Notes: generated by a model from the sequence alone, not told the origin. A DNA stretch of 64,000 nt from Gillisella vitis (GCA_009744235.1 WPHV01000016.1:1-64000), one strand, 5' to 3'. Positions 50,589-59,855 are shown, counted from the first letter of the stretch. Translations and numbers: made by a program.

Positions 50589-51425
50589 ATGCGGATTGCC
50601 GGACGCAGGATCAAGGTCTCGACAATTGCCATCTACGCAACGGTCATCGCCGTCACCATCATTATGCTGCTGCCGTTTGCCTGGATGCTGTCGGCCTCGC
50701 TGAAGCTCGACCGCGACGTCTTTGTCTTCCCGATCGAATGGATGCCGGCCCATCCGCGCTGGCAGAACTATGTCGATATCTGGACGAAGATTCCGCTGGC
50801 CCTGTTCATCTACAACACCTCGAAGCTGACGATCATCGTTACGCTTCTGCAATTGCTGACGTCGAGTTTCGCGGCCTATGCCTTTGCCAAACTGCATTTT
50901 CCCTTCAAGAACACGCTGTTTCTCGGCTATATCGCCACCATCGCCATGCCCTGGCAGGTCTATATGGTGCCGCAATTCCTGCTGATGCGCGAATTCGGGC
51001 TGAACAACACCCATTTGGCGCTGATCTGCCTTCAAGCCTTTACAGCCTTCGGCGTCTTCTTGATGCGGCAGTTCTATATGTCGATCCCGACGGAACTCTG
51101 CGAAGCCGCCCGGATCGACGGGATGAACGAATACCAGATCTGGGCGAAGATCATGCTGCCGTTGTCGAAGCCAGCACTATCGACGCTGACGATCTTCACC
51201 TTCGTCACCACCTGGAACGATTTTCTGGGGCCGATGATCTATCTCACCAAGACCGAGTTGAAGACCATCCAGATCGGGCTTCGGATGTTCATATCGCAAT
51301 ATTCCGCCGAATACGGGCTGATCATGGCGGCGTCGGTTGTCGCGCTCATTCCCGTGCTCGTCGTCTTTTTGGCCTTGCAGCGCTTCTTCGTCGAAGGCGT
51401 CGCATCAACCGGGCTGAAGGGGTGA
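50589..51425 (+). CDS. Carbohydrate ABC transporter permease, MalG-type
   Basis: The 278-residue permease has six hydrophobic segments and the EAA loop CEAARIDGMNEYQIWAKIML. It lies three bases after the MalF-type gene and five before the GH88 gene. It belongs to the uronate oligosaccharide importer. Confidence 0.9.
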   Translation: MRIAGRRIKVSTIAIYATVIAVTIIMLLPFAWMLSASLKLDRDVFVFPIEWMPAHPRWQNYVDIWTKIPLALFIYNTSKLTIIVTLLQLLTSSFAAYAFAKLHFPFKNTLFLGYIATIAMPWQVYMVPQFLLMREFGLNNTHLALICLQAFTAFGVFLMRQFYMSIPTELCEAARIDGMNEYQIWAKIMLPLSKPALSTLTIFTFVTTWNDFLGPMIYLTKTELKTIQIGLRMFISQYSAEYGLIMAASVVALIPVLVVFLALQRFFVEGVASTGLKG

Positions 51426-51429
51426 TGTC

Positions 51430-52602
51430 ATGAATGCCATGTTTTCCAATGCGCCACAGCCGATCACCGATGAAGAGGTGACTATTGCGCTCGACATCGC
51501 GGTCGCCCAGGTGCGGCGCAATCTGCCTGACTTCACCTATGCGGCGCAAAACCATTCCAGCGTCGGCAACAGGTATCCGGCGGTTGCCAACGACCAATGG
51601 ACGGCAGGTTTCTGGCCGGGCGAAATCTGGCTCGCCTATGAGCATAGCGGCGATAAGGTGTTTCGATATGCCGCTCAGATCCAAGTGCAAAGCTTTCTGC
51701 ATCGCATCGAAAACCGCATCGCCACCGATCATCACGACATGGGGTTTCTCTATTCGCCCTCCTGTATTGCCGGGTGGAAACTGGTCGGCGACGAGGATGG
51801 ACGCAAGGCGGCACTCCTGGCCGCCGACCAACTGATCGAACGCTACCAGCCCATCGGACAATTCATCCAGGCCTGGGGCGCCAAGGGCAATCCAAACGAA
51901 TACCGCTACATCATCGACTGCCTGCTGAACCTGCCGCTGCTCTACTGGGCGACTGGCGAAACAGGGGATGAAAAATACCGCGAGATTGCGCTCTCCCATG
52001 CGCGCACCACGCTTGCCCATTCGGTGCGGGAGGACTGCTCCACCTATCACACCTTCTACATGGACCCCACGACAGGCGCTCCGGTACGGGGCGTGACCAA
52101 GCAGGGTTATAGCGACGACAGTTTCTGGGCACGTGGGCAGGCCTGGGGCATCGCGGGCATGGCCCTGTCCTATCGCTACGAGCGCATTGCCGAATATCGC
52201 GACGCTTTTGAGCGGTTGCTGGGCTTTTATCTGCAACGGCTTCCGGACGATCTTGTGCCGGTCTGGGACCTGATCTTTTCAGCAGAGGACGGTGAGCCGC
52301 GCGACAGTTCGTCCGCCTCCATCGTCGCCTGCGGCCTTCTGGAAATGGCCGATCTCGTGGAAGACGCAGACGCCGCCCGCTACCGCGATCTTGCGCGGCG
52401 GATGATGAAAAGTCTGGCCGATCACTATGCCGTCAAGGATCCATCCGTTTCCAACGGACTTGTCCTGCACGGAACCTATTCGAAGAAAACCCCACACAAC
52501 ACCTGCCGCGGCGAAGGTGTCGATGAGTGCGTGTCCTGGGGTGACTATTATTACATGGAAGCTTTGACGCGCTTGTCGCGCAACTGGTCTTCCTATTGGT
52601 GA
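51430..52602 (+). CDS. GH88-type unsaturated glucuronyl hydrolase
   Basis: The 390-residue protein has the alpha/alpha barrel of GH88/GH105. Asp103 in DHHDMGFLYSP and Asp163 in YIIDCLLNLPLL correspond to the catalytic pair of Bacillus unsaturated glucuronyl hydrolase (Asp88/Asp149), with almost the same spacing. The enzyme removes the 4,5-unsaturated uronic acid left by a lyase. There is no signal peptide, so it is cytoplasmic, matching the heparinase-like enzyme. It is encoded between the permeases and the ATPase of the importer. Confidence 0.92.
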   Translation: MNAMFSNAPQPITDEEVTIALDIAVAQVRRNLPDFTYAAQNHSSVGNRYPAVANDQWTAGFWPGEIWLAYEHSGDKVFRYAAQIQVQSFLHRIENRIATDHHDMGFLYSPSCIAGWKLVGDEDGRKAALLAADQLIERYQPIGQFIQAWGAKGNPNEYRYIIDCLLNLPLLYWATGETGDEKYREIALSHARTTLAHSVREDCSTYHTFYMDPTTGAPVRGVTKQGYSDDSFWARGQAWGIAGMALSYRYERIAEYRDAFERLLGFYLQRLPDDLVPVWDLIFSAEDGEPRDSSSASIVACGLLEMADLVEDADAARYRDLARRMMKSLADHYAVKDPSVSNGLVLHGTYSKKTPHNTCRGEGVDECVSWGDYYYMEALTRLSRNWSSYW

Positions 52603-52616
52603 TGCGTGAGGGATAA

Positions 52617-53726
52617 ATGGCAAGCATTTCGCTGAAAAAGCTCAATAAGTCCTTCGGCGCACTGAAAGTGGTGCACGATATTGACCTTGAGATCGCCGAC
52701 AAGGAATTCATCATCCTCGTCGGGCCGTCCGGCTGCGGCAAATCCACCACGCTCAGAATGATCGCGGGGCTCGAGGAGATCTCCGGTGGGCAATTGCTGA
52801 TCGGCGAAGACCTGATGAATGACGTTCCGTCGAAGGATCGCGACATTGCCATGGTCTTCCAGAATTACGCGCTCTACCCGCATATGACCGTCTACAAGAA
52901 TATGGCGTTCGGGCTTGAGCTGCGGAAAGCGCCGCGCGATGTGATCGAGACAAAAGTCCAGGAAGCGGCGAAGATCCTCGACATCACCCATCTGTTGAAC
53001 CGCAAACCCAAGGCGCTGTCGGGCGGACAGCGGCAGCGCGTGGCGCTGGGCCGTGCCATGGTGCGCAATCCGGAAGTGTTTCTGCTCGACGAGCCGCTGT
53101 CCAACCTCGATGCCAAGCTGCGCGGCACGATGCGCGCCGAAATATCCAAGCTGCACAAGCGGCTGAACGCCACCTTCATCTATGTCACCCATGACCAGGT
53201 GGAAGCCATGACCATGGCCGACCGTATCGTGGTCATGAAGGATGGCCATATCCAGCAGGTCGATACGCCGCAGCGGCTTTATGACCATCCGATCAACATG
53301 TTTGTGGCGGGCTTTATCGGTGCGCCGCAGATGAACATGCTTCCCTCGACGATCCGGCGCCAGGGGGATGGTTTCGTCGCCGTCTTCAACGATCATGCCC
53401 TGCCCTTGCCGAACACTTTCGACCAGAGCCGCATCGCGTCCTATCTGGACCGCGACATCGTTCTGGGCATACGGCCTGAAAATTTTCATGAGCTGGCACC
53501 CGGCGATATTGATCCGGCCAATACCGCACCCTTGGAGGCGGTTGTTGAATTGGCCGAACCAATGGGCTCGGAAGTGCATCTCAATCTCGTCGTCGCCGGG
53601 CGCTCCATCGTCGCCCGCGTATCGCCGCGCTTCAAGGCCAAGCTTGGTGAGCAGGTGCGTCTCACCGCCGACATGACCAATGCCCAATTGTTCGATCCGC
53701 AGACCGAGCGATCGATCCTCTATTGA
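52617..53726 (+). CDS. Carbohydrate ABC transporter ATPase (MalK/UgpC-type)
   Basis: The 369-residue protein has Walker A GPSGCGKST, an intact Q-loop MVFQNYALYPH, signature LSGGQRQR and Walker B FLLDEPLSNLD. A C-terminal regulatory domain starts around residue 235. It powers the importer encoded around it. Start chosen because a MAS-type beginning matches family members. Confidence 0.92.
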   Translation: MASISLKKLNKSFGALKVVHDIDLEIADKEFIILVGPSGCGKSTTLRMIAGLEEISGGQLLIGEDLMNDVPSKDRDIAMVFQNYALYPHMTVYKNMAFGLELRKAPRDVIETKVQEAAKILDITHLLNRKPKALSGGQRQRVALGRAMVRNPEVFLLDEPLSNLDAKLRGTMRAEISKLHKRLNATFIYVTHDQVEAMTMADRIVVMKDGHIQQVDTPQRLYDHPINMFVAGFIGAPQMNMLPSTIRRQGDGFVAVFNDHALPLPNTFDQSRIASYLDRDIVLGIRPENFHELAPGDIDPANTAPLEAVVELAEPMGSEVHLNLVVAGRSIVARVSPRFKAKLGEQVRLTADMTNAQLFDPQTERSILY

Positions 53727-53738
53727 CAGGACAACACG

Positions 53739-54449
53739 ATGCAATGGTTGGAGGCCATCTGGACGAAAGAGGGAAAGGGCATCGCCAAGGATGCGCCGAA
53801 GCGCACCGGCCTTGCGCTGTTTTGCGAGATCATCGGGCGGGAATGGTGGGAACTGGTCAAGCTCAACCTTCTGTTTCTGGTGGCCGCGCTGCCCATCGTC
53901 ACGCTTCCCGCTGCGCTCTTTGCCACCGCCAGCGTTTGCCGCTCCATGGTGGAGGACCGCAACGTCTATCTGTTGCGTGATTTTATCGAAGCCTTTCGTC
54001 GCTATTTGGCGGTGGCGACGGCGTGGGGTCTGGCAACCGCTCTGGCGCTGTGGATTGGTTTTTGTGCCATCTCAACCTATGGCGCCCAAGTGCGCGACAG
54101 CCTGATCTACGCGGGTCCCCTCGCTGTCAGCCTTGTCGCAACCGGTTTTGTGGGCGTGTGGTCGGCGCATTTCATTGTGCTTGCGGTGATGAGCAAGCGT
54201 GGTGTCCTGGAGATCCTACGGCTATCGGCGCTGGCAACGCTTCTGCGGCCCTTGCCGACGATGGCGGCGCTGATGTTTGTCGCAGCACTCTGGCTTGTGC
54301 ATGTGCTGCTCTACCCGGTTTCCGTCTTCATGCCGGCAATGATCAATTTTTCACTTGGCATGTTCGCTATTTCATTTGGCGCGCATCGGGCGGCGGTAAT
54401 GGTTCTGAACAGGCCTGATGCGGCGTATCGGACGACTAAAATATTATAG
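53739..54449 (+). CDS. YesL / DUF624 membrane protein
   Basis: The 236-residue protein has an N-terminal cytoplasmic amphipathic stretch followed by about five hydrophobic helices. The pattern of the YesL (DUF624) family is seen, for example FLVAALPIVTLPAALFATASV. In Bacillus, yesL lies in the rhamnogalacturonan cluster next to transporter genes; in bacteria generally it accompanies sugar importers. Function is unproven, possibly a transporter accessory protein. It lies between the ATPase and binding-protein genes. Confidence 0.8.
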   Translation: MQWLEAIWTKEGKGIAKDAPKRTGLALFCEIIGREWWELVKLNLLFLVAALPIVTLPAALFATASVCRSMVEDRNVYLLRDFIEAFRRYLAVATAWGLATALALWIGFCAISTYGAQVRDSLIYAGPLAVSLVATGFVGVWSAHFIVLAVMSKRGVLEILRLSALATLLRPLPTMAALMFVAALWLVHVLLYPVSVFMPAMINFSLGMFAISFGAHRAAVMVLNRPDAAYRTTKIL

Positions 54450-54497
54450 GCAGCGCTGGGAGGCGCTGACGACGAAACACTCAGGGAGGAGAACAGA

Positions 54498-55778
54498 ATG
54501 TACAGGCAGAAATTTGGGATATCGCTGACCATTGCCACTGCGGCACTGGGAATGGCCACAGTCATGGCAGGCGGCGCGTTCGCACAATCGGCAGCCCCCG
54601 TCACCTTGAAATGGGCGCTGTGGGACTGGGACAAGGTGGCCTATTACAAGCCGCTGATCGAAGCCTATCAGGCCAAACATCCAAATGTGAAATTCGAGCC
54701 GGTGGATCTCGGTTCGCAGGACTACACGCAGATGATCGCCACCCAGCTGACCGGCGGTGCCAAGGATATCGATGTCGTCACCATCAAGGACGTGCCTGGT
54801 TACGCGACCCTGGTGCGCGCCAAATCTATCGGCGATCTCTCGGGCTTCATGACCGAGCAGAAGATCGACAAAGCTGGATATGGCGGGCTTATCGAGGAGC
54901 TGAGCATTGACGGCAAGGTCTATGCCCTGCCCTTCCGCTCCGATTTCTGGGTGGTCTATTATAACAAGGACATTTTTGACAAGGCAGGCGTTTCCTACCC
55001 GACCAATGACATGACCTGGGCGCAGTTCGACGAGCTCGCCGGAAAATTGAAGGGCGGCATGGGGGTCAACAAGACCTATGGCGCATTGCTGCACACATGG
55101 CGTTCGACCGTCCAGCTTCCAGGCATCATGGATGGTCAGCATACGCTGGTCGGCGGCGATTACGCCTTTCTGAAGCCCTGGTACGCGCGGGCGCTGAAGC
55201 TTCAAAAGGAAGGGGCGATCCCGTCCTATGCATCGCTCAAAATCTCCAATACCCACTATTCGGCACTGTTCTTCAACGGGACGGTCGGCATGTTGCCGAT
55301 GGGGACCTGGTTTATAGGCACGCAGATCGCCAAGGTAAAATCCGGCGAATCCAAGAGCAAGAATTGGGGCATCGTCAAGTTCCCGCACCCGGATGGCGTT
55401 GCAGCTGGCACAACGGCGGCGCAGATTGCGGCCCTTTCGGTCAATAACAACTCAGCCCACAAAGAGACGGCGCTTGACTTCATCAAGTTCGTGACTGGAG
55501 CTGAAGGTGCGGCAATCATTGCCGATACGGGAACTTTGCCCGCGGTGCGCACAGACGATGTCAGCACCAAGATCACCTCGCTGCCCGGCTTCCCGCAGGA
55601 CGAAAATAGCAAGGCGGCGCTTAAAGCGGGCAAGTCCTATCTGGAAATGGCGGTCAGTCCCAATGCGGCAAAAATCGAGGTCGTGCTAAACCGTGTGCAT
55701 GACGCGATCATGACCGATAACACGTCTATCGACGATGGCCTGAAGGAGATGAACGACGGCGTCAAGGCGATCAAATAG
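54498..55778 (+). CDS. Carbohydrate-binding periplasmic protein (family 1)
   Basis: The 426-residue protein has a Sec signal peptide (MYRQKFGISLTIATAALGMA..., cleavage near Ala30). The type II periplasmic-binding fold shows EAYQAKHPNVKFEPVDLGS and TWAQFDELAGKLK. GGGAGGAGAA precedes the start. A strong hairpin follows the stop. It should bind the uronic-acid oligosaccharide. Confidence 0.9.
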   Translation: MYRQKFGISLTIATAALGMATVMAGGAFAQSAAPVTLKWALWDWDKVAYYKPLIEAYQAKHPNVKFEPVDLGSQDYTQMIATQLTGGAKDIDVVTIKDVPGYATLVRAKSIGDLSGFMTEQKIDKAGYGGLIEELSIDGKVYALPFRSDFWVVYYNKDIFDKAGVSYPTNDMTWAQFDELAGKLKGGMGVNKTYGALLHTWRSTVQLPGIMDGQHTLVGGDYAFLKPWYARALKLQKEGAIPSYASLKISNTHYSALFFNGTVGMLPMGTWFIGTQIAKVKSGESKSKNWGIVKFPHPDGVAAGTTAAQIAALSVNNNSAHKETALDFIKFVTGAEGAAIIADTGTLPAVRTDDVSTKITSLPGFPQDENSKAALKAGKSYLEMAVSPNAAKIEVVLNRVHDAIMTDNTSIDDGLKEMNDGVKAIK

Positions 55779-55791
55779 TCCACAACAAGCC

Positions 55792-55821
55792 TGGCCGCAG
55801 GTTCACACCTTCCTGCGGCCA
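55792..55821 (+). terminator. Strong hairpin after the binding-protein gene
   Basis: Perfect 10-base arms TGGCCGCAGG / CCTGCGGCCA with a 10-base loop lie between the binding protein and the DUF2264 gene. It is followed by AATTCATTTG rather than a T-run, so read-through to the downstream genes is likely. Confidence 0.6.
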
Positions 55822-55852
55822 ATTCATTTGAATCAATTCATGGATATCGATT

Positions 55853-57700
55853 GTGGTTTACGATCCAGCCCAGGCCAACCCGCTCTACAGCAACCCCTTG
55901 CGCAGCCGCGATGATGTGGCGAAAGCTCTGCTCGACCTGTTCATGCCGCTCCTGCCTTATTTTTCGCAAGGTGGCGCACGGGTAAGGCTTGGCGCATCCG
56001 GCGCGATCTTCGATCATGCGGCTGCCGATCTCGAAGGTTTTGCCCGACCGCTTTGGGGCATCGCTCCCTTTGTGGCGGGCGGCGGCGATTTTCCGCATTG
56101 GGATCTTTACCGGCGTGGCCTGGCCCATGGTACCGATCCGCAGCACGAAGACTATTGGGGCGATGTCTCTGACCGTAACCAACGGTTGGTGGAGCTTGCC
56201 GCCATCGGCTTTGCGCTCGCCATGGTGCCGCAGCATATCTGGGAGCCTCTGGACGATGCCGCCAAGGCCACCGTCTCGGCCTATTTGCTCAAGGCCAGAG
56301 ATCGCGAATACGTCGATAACAATTGGAAATTTTTCCGGGTTCTGGTCGATCTGGGATTGGAGCGGGTGGGAGTAGAATTCGACCACGCCAAGACCATTGC
56401 CTATCTCGATGAGCTGGAAGGATTCGATATCGGTGATGGCTGGTACCGCGACGGACCGGTGCGTCGGGTGGACCACTACATTCCCTTTGCCATGCATTTT
56501 TACGGGCTGATTTATGCCGTGCTTGCTAATGACGACGAGGCCCGCAAAACCCGTCTTCGCGACCGCGCAACGGTCTTTGCCAAGGATATCCGCCACTGGT
56601 TCGGCCCGGATGGTGCTGCGCTTGCCTTTGGGCGCAGCCAGACCTACCGTTTTGCCGCTGGCGGTTTCTGGGGCGCGCTTGCCTTCGCAAATCTTGACGC
56701 GCTGCCATGGGGGGAGATCAAGGGCTATTACATGCGCCATATCCGCTGGTGGTCGGCATTGCCGATTGCCGACCGCGATGGCGTGTTGTCCGTCGGCTAC
56801 GGCTATCCCAATCTGCTGATGAGCGAGAGCTACAATTCGCCCGGTTCGCCCTATTGGGCGCTGAAATTCTTTCTCCCGCTGGCCCTGCCTGCCGATCACC
56901 CGTTCTGGCTGGCGCAGGAAACCGAAGCGCCGTCCTTCAACGCGCCTGTGCCGCTCGAAAAGCCGGGCATGGTGGCCATGCACACGCAGGGCAATGTCGT
57001 CATTCTCGCCTCCGGCCAGGAACATGACAAGATGCGTGGCTCCAACGAGAAATACGCCAAATTCGTCTATTCGACCCGCTATACCTTCAATATCGAGGCC
57101 AATGATCGCCATTTCGATGCGGCCAGTTTTGATGGCATGTTGGGCCTGTCGGATGATGGCGTGCATTTTAGGATGCGCGAGACGCTTGAAGAGGCGATGA
57201 TTGCCGGTGACAGCCTCTATTCCCGCTGGAAGCCCTGGGCAGATGTGACCGTCGAAACTTGGCTCGTGCCACAAAATCCCTGGCATATCCGCATTCATCG
57301 GATCACAACGCCGCGCAGCCTGATGACCAGCGAAGGCGGCTTTGCCATTGCCCGCGCCGACTTCAACCGCGACCGTATGGAAGAAAGCTCTGGCCGCGCG
57401 GTGTGGTTCGGGCAAACGGACATCAGCGCCATTGTCGATCTATCCGACAACCAACGCACCGGTCGCGCCCATGTGCCGATTGCCAATACCAATCTTTTAT
57501 GGGCAAAAACCAACCTGCCGCAATTGCGTGGCGCAGTCGAACCAGGCCAAACCGTGCTGGTGACGGCAGCCTTCGCCTTGCCGCTGGGAGATGACGCAGA
57601 CGAGGCGCTTGCCACCCCGCCTACTTGCCCTGATCTCGAGGTGTTGGAGCAGCAGTTTCGAGACGCTGGACGCCGTGTCGCGGCCTTCGATATTGGCTAA
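55853..57700 (+). CDS. DUF2264-domain protein, putative glycosidase or lyase
   Basis: The 615-residue protein has a long helical N-terminal part (about 1-400) with conserved aromatic/acidic segments, such as DFPHWDLYRRGLAHGTD, EFDHAKTIAYLDELEG and GDGWYRDGPVRRVDHYIP. A beta-rich C-terminal part follows. It fits DUF2264, whose toroid-like helical core resembles polysaccharide lyases and GH88/105 enzymes. There is no signal peptide. GTG at 55853 is the best start seen, though the ribosome site is poor. In this operon it probably acts on the same imported oligosaccharide. The activity is unknown. Confidence 0.78.
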   Translation: MVYDPAQANPLYSNPLRSRDDVAKALLDLFMPLLPYFSQGGARVRLGASGAIFDHAAADLEGFARPLWGIAPFVAGGGDFPHWDLYRRGLAHGTDPQHEDYWGDVSDRNQRLVELAAIGFALAMVPQHIWEPLDDAAKATVSAYLLKARDREYVDNNWKFFRVLVDLGLERVGVEFDHAKTIAYLDELEGFDIGDGWYRDGPVRRVDHYIPFAMHFYGLIYAVLANDDEARKTRLRDRATVFAKDIRHWFGPDGAALAFGRSQTYRFAAGGFWGALAFANLDALPWGEIKGYYMRHIRWWSALPIADRDGVLSVGYGYPNLLMSESYNSPGSPYWALKFFLPLALPADHPFWLAQETEAPSFNAPVPLEKPGMVAMHTQGNVVILASGQEHDKMRGSNEKYAKFVYSTRYTFNIEANDRHFDAASFDGMLGLSDDGVHFRMRETLEEAMIAGDSLYSRWKPWADVTVETWLVPQNPWHIRIHRITTPRSLMTSEGGFAIARADFNRDRMEESSGRAVWFGQTDISAIVDLSDNQRTGRAHVPIANTNLLWAKTNLPQLRGAVEPGQTVLVTAAFALPLGDDADEALATPPTCPDLEVLEQQFRDAGRRVAAFDIG

Positions 57701-57705
57701 GCGTC

Positions 57706-59343
57706 ATGAGCAGGGATAACCACGCCAACGAGGAAGCGGCATCCTTGCTCCGCCATCGGCTCAATATCCTCACCTGGGAAAGGAACACGCAGGATATCGA
57801 GGGCGCGGCCCATCAGGCACGACTTCGCCAGCTTCAGACCTATGCCGGTGCAACATTTTCTCCGGGTGTTTATGTGGCGGAAAAGGCTGAAATCCATACC
57901 GACAGGCTGGTGATGGGCGCTGGCTCCTGGATCGCCGGTCATGCGCTGGTGCGTGGCAATATCGAGCTTGGCGAAAACGTTTCAATCAATGCCTATGCCT
58001 GCATTTCTGGCCGGGTAAGGGTGGGAAATGGTGTGCGGATTGCCTCTCATGTCAGCATTGTCGGTTTCAATCATGGCTTCGATGATCTCGAAACGCCGAT
58101 CTACCGCCAGCCGCTGACATTGCTTGGCATCGAGATTGGCGACGATGTCTGGATCGGCGCCAATGCGGTTATTCTCGATGGCGCCCGGATCGGTAGCGGT
58201 GCAATTATCGCCGCCGGTGCCGTGGTCTCGAAAGACATCCCACCACAGGCCATCGCTGGTGGCGTACCGGCCCGCGTGCTGCGGATGCGCGGCAAAGACA
58301 CGACGTCTCCCCGCAAAACGGCGGCGGTCGAGGCCGCGCTTGCCGCAATCGATACTGCTGCTTCGGCCTGTTGGCGAGCGGTTGTCGAGCGATACCGTGT
58401 CGGGGATGATTACAGCGCGCCGGATGCAAGCGGCAAGCCTGTGACCAGCATTCGCCATCTCTGCGACGCCATCGAAATTGCCGCAGCCTTCGGCGATATC
58501 GGCTCGATGTTCGATGTCGATGCCACCATCGCCCGCCTGCAAGCCGTTCAAGACCCCGAAACCGGGCTTTTCCCAGACCCTTATCGTGATGCGCAACAGC
58601 CACTGCATCACGATCCGGTCGCCTTGTACAATGTGCTGGCCGTTGGATATGCACTTGAATGCCTGGGATCAGCGCCACTCCACTCTTTCCGGTTCATCGA
58701 ATGCATGAGTGCAGGTGATCTCGTGCAATGGCTGGATGAGTTGCCCTGGCAAACGCGCGCCTGGCATTGCGGCGCGACCGTTGACGCCATTGCCACGGCC
58801 TTGCATTTCAACGGCCTCTATTTTGATGCAGACGCCAACCGACACAGTTTGTTTGGCTGGCTGAGCCTCAACTGCAATCCAACATCCGGCCTTTGGGGTG
58901 CGGAAACACCGGAGGAAGGGCTGTTGCAGCCGGTCAATGGTTTTTACCGGCTGACGCGCGGCGCCCATGCGCAATTTGGCATACCGGTTCCTTATCCGGA
59001 TGCCGCCATCGATTCCGTCATCGGCAATTACCGGGCTCATGACGGATTTCGTGGGCAAGGTTTCAATGCCTGCAATCTGCTCGACACGATCCACCCGCTG
59101 CTGCTTTGCCTGAAGCAGACATCTCATCGTCGCGATGAGGCGATGGAGATCGCAACCGACATCATTCTGCAACTTCCGAGGCTGTGGCAAGACGGACAAG
59201 GCTTCCCCTTCGCAGACGGTCATCCACCCGGTTTGCAGGGAACGGAAATGTGGCTCACGACCTGTTGGCTTGCAGCCGAACTGTTGAACCTCTCCAGCAG
59301 CCTGTCATTCAAGCCACGAGGCATCCACTTGTATCGCGCGTGA
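57706..59343 (+). CDS. Hexapeptide acyltransferase fused to a helical domain
   Basis: The 545-residue protein has two halves. Residues about 50-198 are a left-handed beta-helix of the maltose/galactoside O-acetyltransferase type, with the catalytic His123 in VGFNHGFDD and the end GGVPARVLRMRG. Residues about 205-545 are a helical domain with repeated aromatic segments (YNVLAVGYALECLG, CGATVDAIATALHFNG, GTEMWLTTCWLAAEL) that looks like an alpha/alpha toroid. The fusion is unusual. It begins five bases after the DUF2264 gene. It may add or recognise O-acetyl groups on the same oligosaccharide, or the helical half may be a new enzyme. Confidence 0.82.
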   Translation: MSRDNHANEEAASLLRHRLNILTWERNTQDIEGAAHQARLRQLQTYAGATFSPGVYVAEKAEIHTDRLVMGAGSWIAGHALVRGNIELGENVSINAYACISGRVRVGNGVRIASHVSIVGFNHGFDDLETPIYRQPLTLLGIEIGDDVWIGANAVILDGARIGSGAIIAAGAVVSKDIPPQAIAGGVPARVLRMRGKDTTSPRKTAAVEAALAAIDTAASACWRAVVERYRVGDDYSAPDASGKPVTSIRHLCDAIEIAAAFGDIGSMFDVDATIARLQAVQDPETGLFPDPYRDAQQPLHHDPVALYNVLAVGYALECLGSAPLHSFRFIECMSAGDLVQWLDELPWQTRAWHCGATVDAIATALHFNGLYFDADANRHSLFGWLSLNCNPTSGLWGAETPEEGLLQPVNGFYRLTRGAHAQFGIPVPYPDAAIDSVIGNYRAHDGFRGQGFNACNLLDTIHPLLLCLKQTSHRRDEAMEIATDIILQLPRLWQDGQGFPFADGHPPGLQGTEMWLTTCWLAAELLNLSSSLSFKPRGIHLYRA

Positions 59344-59855
59344 GACCGCCTCAGATCCGCCTCCAGCTTATGTTGAGGCATATGATGTGGAATGGCACTA
59401 TCGCATCGATCCATTTATCAATCGGACCCAGCCAATTTCTGTGGCGGTAAAAATTCGCCTTATATCCTAATAGTTGAAATTGGACGTCGTTTTTACTTAT
59501 TCGTGATCCGTTACTATAAATAATACTGTCGAAAAATTCTCAATTAACAAATTTTAAACAATTTAATCCGAATATTCGGATATCGGAGTACATGTCAAGT
59601 TCGCCATGATGGCGCTACCATCTCTGTCACACTTGTAGATGTGTCCTTAGCATCGCGTTCCGCCGTGTTCGGCAACGGTTGAAAACGTACCGCAATCAAT
59701 CGCGGTCGCGTCGTCGCTGGATAGCTGCAAACATTCTTCTCATCTGACCGTATTGACGCTCCAGAAACCTGGACGATGGCGGCCGTTTGTCCTCACCTTG
59801 TCACCTGTTCGGCTGAAGCATGCCGTTTCAGAGGGCCTGTTCCATGGAGCTTGCC
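59344..59855. other. AT-rich intergenic region before the chemoreceptor
   Basis: This 510-base stretch separates the oligosaccharide operon from the chemoreceptor. It is markedly AT-rich around 59460-59580. At 59565-59580 there is a perfect 16-base palindrome, ATCCGAATATTCGGAT. No further gene is recognised. It should contain the chemoreceptor promoter. Confidence 0.55.

Noticed and set aside
52593..53744. 383-residue open frame opposite the MalK-type ATPase
   Set aside because: It is an antisense shadow of a gene with complete Walker and signature motifs.
55838..57415. 525-residue open frame opposite the DUF2264 gene
   Set aside because: It is an antisense shadow of the real plus-strand gene with no ribosome site or family resemblance.
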